Below are positions 14,864 through 21,556 of a stretch of 24,665 bases of DNA, in pieces. The stretch's first letter is position 1; each line of letters opens with the position of its first letter. Both the position numbers and the translations under genes were made by a program. The notes beneath the pieces are model-generated. The model saw only the letters and a list, made by a program, of their open reading frames with translations. It ran no database searches and had not been told where the DNA came from. Source of the DNA: GCA-020344555 sp964548955. GTDB lineage: Bacteria > Planctomycetota > Phycisphaerae > UBA1845. The stretch lies in the NCBI GenBank assembly GCA_964548955.1, contig CAZJTP010000046.1, positions 1 to 24,665 of the forward strand. Direction: 5' to 3'.

Positions 14864-15928
14864 TCAGGTACTCGGTATCTCTGCATCGCGTCCGACGAGG
14901 ATTGTGACCTTGCATGTTTCAACCAGCCGACGGACGTTCTCAACCGGTGTTTCCTTCAGCAATCCCTGATTCAGGTTTAGGATGTGACCGTGGTGACCAC
15001 CTGCTTTTACGCAAGCGCGCGTCGCGGCGGCCACCTCTTCGAGTGTTCCGGTCGCCGCCAACCGATTGTCAACATTGCCCTGCAATGCGACCTTATGGCC
15101 AACGCGCCGACGCACATCGGCCAGGTCCACGCACCGGCCCACGCTGAGCACTTCAGCCCCGGATTCGGCCATCAACCCAATGAAAGGTCGCTCTGCGACA
15201 AAAAGAATGCGAGGCACTTTGTTACCGAGCCGATCCAGGACCCGCCGGTGATACGGGTGGGCGAACTCGCGATACTCCGCTTCCGAAAGCAAGTCGCCGC
15301 ACGATTCGAAGAGCTGCACCGCGTCGGCGCCAGCCTCGATTTGTAGGGCGAGGTACTCCGTCGTCATGTCCGCCAGATGCTCCAGAAGTCGGTGCAGCAG
15401 CCTCCGATCAGAACGCATCAGCGCGCGGGCCTGTGTTGCCTCGCTCCCCGGGCTTTTCCCCTCCAGAAGAAAGAAAGCCAGCGTCAGCGGGGCACCGGCA
15501 AATCCCAGTAGCGGCAGTTCGCCTGCCAGCTCCTCGTGAACCATGCGCAGCGTCTGCGTTACGAAAGGCAAAGCTGTGGCCGGGTCATATCGTCGCAGCG
15601 CCGCAACGTCGGCGGCCGTTCGGAGCGGATTTTCCAGCACCGGACTAGGCCGAAAGATGAATTCGGCACCCATCGGCGCCAGCGGCGTGAGGATGTCCTG
15701 GAAGAAGATGATCGCGTCGACGCCGAAGCGCATAGGGAGCAGCGAAATCCTGGCCGCCAGTTCAGGTGTGCGGAACAGGACTTCGAGCGGCAGGTCGGCG
15801 CGCTCGCGCAACGCGCGGTACTCCGGATCGAAGCGACCGGCCTGTCGCATCAGCCAGACCGGTGTGCGCTCCGTCCGCCCACACCGCGCCGCTCGAAGCA
15901 ACAGATCATTCTTGATTTGTGGCGGCAT
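14864..15928 (-). CDS. hemE: Uroporphyrinogen decarboxylase
   Basis: The 354-aa enzyme decarboxylates four acetate side chains of uroporphyrinogen III to give coproporphyrinogen III. From the chosen start the protein reads MPPQIKNDLLLRAARCGRTE, aligning with the E. coli start, then PVWLMRQAGRF with the substrate arginines R28 and R32, and FFQDILTPLAPMG with the catalytic-pocket Asp78. LPLLGFAGAPLTLAFFLLEG, ESCGDLLS and LQGNVDN follow. The ATG at 15928 has AGAGGGA about 8 nt upstream, overlapping the hemN stop; frames open upstream to 16006 but those starts lack an SD and overlap hemN. The length equals E. coli HemE. hemY begins 2 bp after its stop. Confidence 0.97.
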   Translation of the reverse strand: MPPQIKNDLLLRAARCGRTERTPVWLMRQAGRFDPEYRALRERADLPLEVLFRTPELAARISLLPMRFGVDAIIFFQDILTPLAPMGAEFIFRPSPVLENPLRTAADVAALRRYDPATALPFVTQTLRMVHEELAGELPLLGFAGAPLTLAFFLLEGKSPGSEATQARALMRSDRRLLHRLLEHLADMTTEYLALQIEAGADAVQLFESCGDLLSEAEYREFAHPYHRRVLDRLGNKVPRILFVAERPFIGLMAESGAEVLSVGRCVDLADVRRRVGHKVALQGNVDNRLAATGTLEEVAAATRACVKAGGHHGHILNLNQGLLKETPVENVRRLVETCKVTILVGRDAEIPST

Positions 15929-15941
15929 GAGAAAATCCCTC

Positions 15942-17369
15942 TTACGCATTGGCCGAGAAGTACTGCCGGTCGCCCGCGCGGTACGCGTCGGGCGCCAGGT
16001 ACGCATCGAACACCGCGGCGATGGTGCGCATCAGCACGTGTCCCAGCGGCATGGTGATGCTGACGCGACCGTCGTCCTCGACCGAAACCAAGCCATCCCG
16101 CTCCAACTCCCGTAACACATCCAACTCCCGGGCGAAGTACTCACCGTATACGATGTCGTATTCCTGCTCGATCAGGTCGGGACGGATTCCCCTACGACAG
16201 TACAGCTCGCCGAGCACGGCCTGACGAATCAGATCGTCACGTGTTAAGCGTTTGCCGCGGAAGATCGGCAACCGATCGCCGCTGACGCGGGTGGTGTACT
16301 CCTGAAGCTCGTGCACGTTTTGGAGGAAGGCGAGCTTCGTCAGATGGCTGATCGACGACGCACCAACACCAACGAGGTCGAGCCCGCCTCCGGTCGTCAT
16401 GCCCTGGAAGTTCCGCTGCAACGTCCCCTCGCGCAGGGCTACAGCGAGCGGCTCGTCCGGCTTGGCAAAGTGATCCAGCCCGATGAACTCGTACCCGGCC
16501 TCGCTCAGCATCCGCAGCCCCGTCAGGAACATTTGCAGTTTCGTCTCGCTGTCGGGCAGCTTGGTGTAGTCAAGCCTGCGCTGAGCCGCCACCTTGTCCG
16601 GAATCTGCGCGAAATGGTAGTACGCGATCCGATCGGGCGACAGCTCGATCGTCTTCTCCAGTGTTTGGCGAATCGTCTCGGTCGTCTGTAACGGCAATCC
16701 GTAAATCAGGTCGAAGTTGACGCTCAGGAAGCCGAGCTCGCGACAGGTCGTCACCATGTCGCGGACCAGCTCGAACGGCTGCACCCGGCCGACATGCTCC
16801 TGCACACGAGCGTCGAAATCCTGTACTCCCAGCGAGGCCCGAGTGAGGCCCAGTCGACGCAGCGTTTGCAGCATATCGTTCGTCGTGACGCGCGGATCGA
16901 GTTCGATGGCGATTTCCGCGTCGCCGGTCACGTCGAAATGCGTTGTGATCGCCTCGTGCACACGTGCGAGCCGATCACATGTGAGATACGTCGGCGTCCC
17001 ACCGCCCCAGTGAATCTGCCGCACGCGCTGTCGCTCGCCGAACACCGTCGTGAGGCTTCTAAGTTCGGCCTCAAGGGCCGCAACGTAAGCGTCGGTCCGC
17101 TTATCGGCTCGATCCGTGTTCCTTGGCTGCGCCACGCGATGACACGCGCAGTAGCGGCAGACTTTCTCACAGAAAGGGACATGCACGTACAGCGACAGGT
17201 CCTTGGGTGCGACGCACTGACGACTCTCACGCAATAGCGCAGCTGCTTGTGCCTCTGTGAGATCGTTCCACCACGTGGGCATCGGGTACGCAACGTGCCG
17301 CGGGAGTGCTTGGCCGGCATACTTGTGGAAGATTTCCAGATCGACTTCGAAACCAACGATGTTCATCAT
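15942..17369 (-). CDS. hemN: Oxygen-independent coproporphyrinogen III dehydrogenase (radical SAM)
   Basis: A 475-aa protein. The radical-SAM cluster motif is YVHVPFCEKVCRYCACHR (61-78), with C67, C71 and C74 binding the 4Fe-4S and C76 conserved as in true HemN. Further hallmarks are IHWGGGTPTYL, IELDPR, LGVQDFDARVQEHV, NFDLIYGLPLQT, FIGLDHFAKPDEPLAVA and RNFQGMTT, all following E. coli HemN closely. The HemN-specific C-terminal domain (LTRDDLIRQAVL) is present, so this is not the heme chaperone HemW. It makes protoporphyrinogen IX without oxygen. The ATG overlaps the hemH-hemA stop by 4 bp (17366-17369), a strong coupling sign. Confidence 0.97.
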   Translation of the reverse strand: MMNIVGFEVDLEIFHKYAGQALPRHVAYPMPTWWNDLTEAQAAALLRESRQCVAPKDLSLYVHVPFCEKVCRYCACHRVAQPRNTDRADKRTDAYVAALEAELRSLTTVFGERQRVRQIHWGGGTPTYLTCDRLARVHEAITTHFDVTGDAEIAIELDPRVTTNDMLQTLRRLGLTRASLGVQDFDARVQEHVGRVQPFELVRDMVTTCRELGFLSVNFDLIYGLPLQTTETIRQTLEKTIELSPDRIAYYHFAQIPDKVAAQRRLDYTKLPDSETKLQMFLTGLRMLSEAGYEFIGLDHFAKPDEPLAVALREGTLQRNFQGMTTGGGLDLVGVGASSISHLTKLAFLQNVHELQEYTTRVSGDRLPIFRGKRLTRDDLIRQAVLGELYCRRGIRPDLIEQEYDIVYGEYFARELDVLRELERDGLVSVEDDGRVSITMPLGHVLMRTIAAVFDAYLAPDAYRAGDRQYFSANA

Positions 17370-19669
17370 GTCTCACTCTTAGCGGTGGCCGGCTCAATCA
17401 CCTCTCCGCATCGCGCGCGCGCAGCGTTCCCGTTTTCACGGTGGAGATGGCATGAGGGATTGAGATCCATCTTGATCTGTCTCGGAGTGTGGTCTGCAAT
17501 CCACACTTCGGCTTCGTGGACGCTCCGGGGAAACTCCTCGCCGGCGCACGTCGACTCGGCATACGCTTCCACCTCGGTATCGATCAGTTCGGCCCGCCAT
17601 AGCTGCACGCCCGCCAGTGCTTCGAGGCCCTCGGTCGAACCGGACGTATTGAAATCCAGAACAAACAAAGGATGCTCGTCAAAACGTCGGAGTCCGCGAA
17701 ACGAGTCCGCGCTGAGGACCGGTTCTTCGCAGTCAATACCGAAATACACGACGTCGGCGTCAGCGATCGCCTCGATGACTGCTCGCTGTGCATAGGACTG
17801 CGTGCGTAACCTCCGGCAGTGGCCGACGGTCTTGCGGAGCAGCTTCATCTGGCTGCCCTGGTGATTGCGGTACACCAGTGTGACGGCGGATTCCTTCACG
17901 CTGAACTGCTCATACAGGGTTTGGATAATCGAGCGGGACGTCGTCGAGCCGCCGATAACGACGTGCCGGAGATTAGCCGGCTTGAGCGGGAACGCATGCT
18001 GGATCCGTGTGATGGCGGCGAAGCAGTAGCCCAGGTCCAGGCGACCCCAGGATGTCTCTTCGCGAACACTGTGGGCCACACTGATAGCCTCGTTCACTAG
18101 AGCATGCGCGTGACCACCGGCCATCCCGGCGCGTTCGGCGAGACGGCATGCGGTCTGGAATTGTTCGACAACGTCCTTGTCCCCGGGAAGCCCGCTGTTG
18201 AGCCCAGCGATTGTGCGCATCGCGTGGTGCCAGGCGTCCGCGCCAAACAGCGTGTTTACCCGCAAGCCGGGTGCCTTAACGTCGAACAGTTCGTTCCGCA
18301 GTCGTACTACGGCACAATCCTGGTCGGAACCGCTGCCCTCGGATGCGAGCCACGCATAGCACTCGAATCGGTAACAGGTGTTCCATATGAGTGCCTCGCG
18401 GATGTAATCCTCCGACCGGAGCGATTCCAGGAAGTCCATAACCTCGTGGTGCGACTTCTTCGCGCGGGCCAGCGCTGTCGGCTCGCTGTAGACGAGCCGG
18501 GGTCCCCGGCCCGCCCCTACGCGACTCGGCAACGCGGCCCCAATCATGACCAGAGTATCGAGACCGCTATCCGGTGTCTCATCTTTGACGGCGGTTGCGA
18601 AAAGCGGCGTATGCGGTTTGGAAGACACGGGTTGCGGACCACGGATGACCAAGTTCTTCAAGGCATCGATGAAGCGGCCGTACGTGTTCAGCGCGGGGCA
18701 GACGAACAGCTCGCCGTCCAGCGTCGCGAAATCCTCACGAGCGCGGATGTGAATCTCTTCAAGCGTATCGAGGCAATCAACCGCAAAACTGATCGGGCAC
18801 ACCAATACCCGCCGCTCGCCCTTGTTCGCCAGATCCTTCAGCGCGGTCTGCAGATCGGGTTTGAGCCATTCACCAGGACCCATGCGGCTCTGGAAAGCTA
18901 GCGAGTGCCGCTCCGCAGGCCAGCCAAGCCGCTCCACAATCAGATCCACGCTCCGACGCACCTGGCGGGCATACGGATCACCACGGCGCGTGTACGAAAC
19001 AGGCAGGCCGTGCGCCGAGATGAGCAGGAAGACGTTGTTCGGGCACAGACCTCTGGATCGGGCGTAGTCGGCGATCAAGTGGGCTTGCCCATTGACGTAA
19101 CCCGCATCATCGTACCACGTCGTACGGGCACTGACATTGATGTGCATTGCCTCCTCCCGCAGTACCCGGTACATCTCATGTACAACCGTGCCGGTCGTCG
19201 TCTGGCTGAAGTGGGGGTACAGCGGCACGACGACCAGTTCCTCAATACCGAGCGACGTGATCTCCCGAAGCGTGTCCGAAATGCTCGGACGACCATAGCG
19301 CATCCCGAGAAACACGCGCCAGCCCTTGGGCAGCCTCTCCGCGAGCGCCACCGCCTGGTCTTCCATGATTGCTCGTAAGGGCGAGCCTCGATCCGTCCAG
19401 ATGAGGCGATATTTCTCCGCCGACCGCGGCCCCCGCCACTGCGCGATTAAGCGGCCGAGCGAATGCTGAAACCAACGCATGCTGCGAGGAAGCCGGATCA
19501 CCATCGGATCGCTGAGAAACTCGGCCAAATAGCGGCGTACGGCGGGAACGTCCGGACTAGCCGGCGTGCCGATGTTCACTAGCAGTACACCGCGAGGGCG
19601 GGCAGCTTCACCTGTCGCCCCGTCCGAATTGCTTCGGTATCGTTCTTGGAAAGAACCAGTCCGACTCAT
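17366..19669 (-). CDS. hemH/hemA: Ferrochelatase - glutamyl-tRNA reductase fusion (HemH-HemA)
   Basis: A single uninterrupted 767-codon frame. Residues ~25-345 are ferrochelatase, inserting Fe2+ into the porphyrin: GVLLVNIGTP (27-36), YPHFSQTTTG (151-160), SAHGLPVSYTRRGDPY with catalytic His220, FQSRMGPGEWLKP (259-271) and CPISFAVDCLDTLEE (291-305). Residues ~370-767 are a divergent glutamyl-tRNA reductase: NTCYRFECYA with nucleophile Cys432 (usual TCNR), HAMRTIAGLNSGLPGDKDVV (482-501, usual HLxRVxxGLDSxVxGExQI), AISVAHSVREET, and a Rossmann segment VVIGGSTTSRSI (570-581) for NADPH. The N-terminal NHKTAPV signature is lost and the dimerisation region is short. The ATG at 19669 has AGGGGA about 8 nt upstream. 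It heads the hemHA-hemN-hemE-hemY-hemB operon. The fusion joins the last and first committed steps of the pathway. The HemA half could be catalytic or regulatory. Confidence 0.9.
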   Translation of the reverse strand: MSRTGSFQERYRSNSDGATGEAARPRGVLLVNIGTPASPDVPAVRRYLAEFLSDPMVIRLPRSMRWFQHSLGRLIAQWRGPRSAEKYRLIWTDRGSPLRAIMEDQAVALAERLPKGWRVFLGMRYGRPSISDTLREITSLGIEELVVVPLYPHFSQTTTGTVVHEMYRVLREEAMHINVSARTTWYDDAGYVNGQAHLIADYARSRGLCPNNVFLLISAHGLPVSYTRRGDPYARQVRRSVDLIVERLGWPAERHSLAFQSRMGPGEWLKPDLQTALKDLANKGERRVLVCPISFAVDCLDTLEEIHIRAREDFATLDGELFVCPALNTYGRFIDALKNLVIRGPQPVSSKPHTPLFATAVKDETPDSGLDTLVMIGAALPSRVGAGRGPRLVYSEPTALARAKKSHHEVMDFLESLRSEDYIREALIWNTCYRFECYAWLASEGSGSDQDCAVVRLRNELFDVKAPGLRVNTLFGADAWHHAMRTIAGLNSGLPGDKDVVEQFQTACRLAERAGMAGGHAHALVNEAISVAHSVREETSWGRLDLGYCFAAITRIQHAFPLKPANLRHVVIGGSTTSRSIIQTLYEQFSVKESAVTLVYRNHQGSQMKLLRKTVGHCRRLRTQSYAQRAVIEAIADADVVYFGIDCEEPVLSADSFRGLRRFDEHPLFVLDFNTSGSTEGLEALAGVQLWRAELIDTEVEAYAESTCAGEEFPRSVHEAEVWIADHTPRQIKMDLNPSCHLHRENGNAARARCGEVIEPATAKSET

Positions 19670-19814
19670 GTACGCATCCCCTAATTGGTTGGTTGTCGAG
19701 TTTGCCGCGGGATTGAGCCGCTCACGTCACACGCATCTCCGACTCGGTCTAACGTCTACGCGACACCGCAATAGACCGTCGACTCAAGCCGTTTTTGCTT
19801 GGCAAAAGGAGTCG

Positions 19815-20354
19815 TTACGCCGGAACGACTGAAAGTGGTGGGGCACGGGGCGTACATAGGCAGGCGGCCAAGAGGAGCTGCCGAGGAGGGAGAGCAGACA
19901 AACGCACCATCTGGATGAAAGACTCGGCCGTGCGCCAAGTCTCTCTGCTGCAAGAGAAGGGCCTCCGCAGGGCACGCTGGAGACGCGAAAGCCCGGACAT
20001 GAGAAGGACGCTGGCCGCGATGGGGGCTTCCTGGGGAACCGCAATGTAGCTAGACCACGCCCCGACGACATTACCGTGCATCAGCGCGACGGCGAGCGTG
20101 ATGGCGATCAGTGATCGGCGGTTGGTCTCGAACTCCAGCAGCCGCACGCCCCAGATCTTCAGGGCGAAGAATACGGTTGCGAGGTTCAGGCCGAGGAAAC
20201 TGCTCAGCCGAATAGAACCTGCTCCCTCGGAGATCAGCACGTGCCACAACTCAACCAGCACCGGTGCGTGAACGATCGCCATCACGATCCAAAAGCACCG
20301 GACCATCGCCAAGCGCTGGCTTCGTGAGTGTTGCGTGCCCAGGATTCCTGCCAT
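19815..20354 (-). CDS. Small hypothetical membrane protein
   Basis: A 179-aa frame with hydrophobic segments at about 17-38, 50-70, 82-103 and 105-121, then a basic tail rich in arginine. No family is recognised. It lies 145 bp upstream of hemH-hemA on the same strand and could be co-transcribed with the heme operon, though no overlap or close spacing forces this. No strong SD precedes the ATG at 20354 (only an AAAGAC-like stretch), which lowers confidence. The C-terminal ~50 residues look unstructured and could be a read-through extension. Confidence 0.5.
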   Translation of the reverse strand: MAGILGTQHSRSQRLAMVRCFWIVMAIVHAPVLVELWHVLISEGAGSIRLSSFLGLNLATVFFALKIWGVRLLEFETNRRSLIAITLAVALMHGNVVGAWSSYIAVPQEAPIAASVLLMSGLSRLQRALRRPFSCSRETWRTAESFIQMVRLSALPPRQLLLAACLCTPRAPPLSVVPA

Positions 20355-20874
20355 TACGTAGGTCTTTCGTACGGGCCATGGCTCAACGGCCCGTGAGACA
20401 CCGCTAATCTAATCTTCGGCACATGCCTTCGCAACATCTTGCTGAGCTCTGTAAGCTGCTTCAGCCTCGACAGCGATCGCCCCCCAGCCTATGAGACCTT
20501 GCCAATAAATCCCGGTGTCAAGCCTCTTGGCACGGAAACCCGAGGTTCTCCTGTGCTCGAATCCACCTTACCCCCAGCGAAAGGCGCTGAACGATGTTGA
20601 GGCATCCTTGGCGCGACTTCTTGCCTTCGCGGGCTAGGCGCGCCATCTGACGTGAGAGGCTGCCCGGCATGCTTTGGCGGAGTGCGAACGTCCCTCTAGC
20701 CGGGGAGTGATCTACCCCCTCCTTGTAGTCGCCGTCGTGGTGCACGCATAAGCAGCGGAAGTTGATCCAAACACAACGCGAACTTCACATCCCTACTGAC
20801 CCACTTGATCGTTTTCGGACCTTGCACGGCTCGTGCTACCGAGTGTAAGTCCTTGCAAATAAAGAAGATGTGAA
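20355..20874. other. 520-bp region without a confident gene
   Basis: A 75-codon minus-strand frame (20518-20745) and a 36-residue open stretch without a start codon just left of it (minus strand, reading GIYWQGLIGWGAIAVEAEAA) are the only coding-like signals. Neither could be identified. The second looks protein-like and may be a gene remnant. No RNA gene is seen until the tRNA fragment at 20875. Confidence 0.35.
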
Positions 20875-20922
20875 AGCGGGCGAGCGGATTCGAACCGCCG
20901 ACGTCCAGCTTGGGAAGCTCGT
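20875..20922 (-). tRNA. tRNA-Gly(CCC), 3' half only; probable attachment site
   Basis: The minus strand reads the 3' side of an anticodon arm with loop TTCCCAA (anticodon CCC), 3' stem GCTGG, a 5-nt variable loop, a T arm GGCGG-TTCGAAT-CCGCT with full pairing, and a 3' acceptor strand CGCCCGC plus discriminator T. CCA is not encoded. The 5' half is missing: only AGC of the 5' anticodon stem pairs, the next base is mismatched (G-G), and no GCGGGCG acceptor strand or D arm is found upstream. A 3' tRNA half ending in the anticodon stem is the usual product of tyrosine-recombinase integration into a tRNA gene. This orientation puts the integrated DNA to the right of ~20922. Confidence 0.75.
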
Positions 20923-20997
20923 TTCTGATCTCACCGATTGGTTCTTAAAGCCTTTGGTAGCAGTAGCTTAGCGTGTTCTCCAGTTTTCGCAAATCGT

Positions 20998-21027
20998 CGC
21001 ATTTTGACGCGTTTTGACGCATTTTGT
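20998..21027. repeat. Three tandem 10-bp repeats beside the tRNA fragment
   Basis: CGCATTTTGA, CGCGTTTTGA and CGCATTTTGT follow one another without spacers, about 75 bp from the tRNA junction. The consensus CGC[A/G]TTTTG[A/T] with a one-helical-turn period places each site on the same DNA face. Such arrays beside an att core resemble integrase arm-type sites, but a repressor array is equally possible. Confidence 0.6.
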
Positions 21028-21041
21028 GGTAGTATTACCAC
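21026..21041. other. Perfect 16-bp hairpin after the repeats
   Basis: GTGGTA-GTAT-TACCAC forms a perfect 6-bp stem with a 4-nt loop, overlapping the last 10-bp repeat by two bases. A short TTTT follows on the plus strand, so a weak terminator is possible; a protein-binding palindrome near att is the alternative. Confidence 0.45.
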
Positions 21042-21556
21042 TTTTGTGTCATGGGTTTGTTACTGACGCCTTTTTAGAGGCGCACCTCGCCATTTGACCT
21101 CCGGAGCGGCGGTATCTGCCCCAGTCACTGGGCCACGCCCGACGGGCCCAGAGCGCCACCTTCCATGTGTGGGGCGAAAAGGTTCTAATCGGCCGGTGGG
21201 TTGGTGTAGGTGGCTGGCCGCGTCTCGGCCGCATGCATTACATCACGTTCCGGACGGTTCCGGAGCCAGGTCGGTACGTTCGGGTGCACGACCGTCCTTG
21301 CAGGGGTGCGGGCTCGCACCGGACGCGCCTCCTCGGCGGGCCTGGGCGGCTCGTCGTAGGGGTCCATCTGGTAGTGCCCGACATATCGGTGGGCCCGCAC
21401 GGGCAGGGAAGCTACCTGCGGCAGACCTGACGGCGCGCAACAACGGTCGTGCACCCGGTACGTTCTCGCTACTTTGAGCGTACCGACCAGGTTGTACAAT
21501 CGACCCGTTACATCTGAACCAGTGTTTCGCGAGTCGTTCTTCGTGGAGGGAAGCAC
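21042..21556. other. 515-bp region without a confident gene
   Basis: Overlapping frames exist on both strands (plus 21094-21477, minus 21185-21556, the latter proline/arginine-rich), but none shows a recognisable motif or clear preference. The right end holds the promoter candidate and SD of the beta-helix gene. Nothing else is supported. Confidence 0.35.
21474..21500 (+). promoter_or_regulatory. Candidate promoter of the beta-helix protein gene
   Basis: TTGAGC (21474-21479) and TACAAT (21495-21500) are separated by 15 bp, slightly short of the 17-bp ideal, 56 bp upstream of the ATG at 21557. A strong SD, GGAGGG, ends 6 nt before that ATG. Confidence 0.35.

Noticed and set aside
14862..14915. 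Longer hemY start at 14915
   Set aside because: It overlaps hemE by 52 bp and adds residues without family similarity; the ATG at 14861 directly precedes the FAD motif at the usual distance.
15929..16006. Longer hemE starts at 16006 or 15949
   Set aside because: They overlap hemN and lack an SD, whereas 15928 has one and matches the normal HemE N-terminus and length.
16717..17795. Several 98-182 codon plus-strand frames across hemN and hemH-hemA
   Set aside because: All are antisense to genes with complete conserved motifs.
20518..20745. 75-codon minus-strand frame
   Set aside because: No motif, no clear SD and no recognised relatives by eye; left as unassigned sequence.
20875..20960. A complete tRNA-Gly gene
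   Set aside because: No D arm or 5' acceptor strand (GCGGGCG on the minus strand) is found upstream of the anticodon arm, and the anticodon stem is mispaired.
20869..20970. Plus-strand peptide GERIRTADVQLGK... as a protein
   Set aside because: This peptide is the well-known spurious translation across a tRNA-Gly gene; the region is tRNA-derived.
21185..21556. 123-codon minus-strand frame, proline/arginine-rich
   Set aside because: No recognisable domain; its start overlaps the SD/ATG of the beta-helix gene on the opposite strand, and competing frames of similar length exist.
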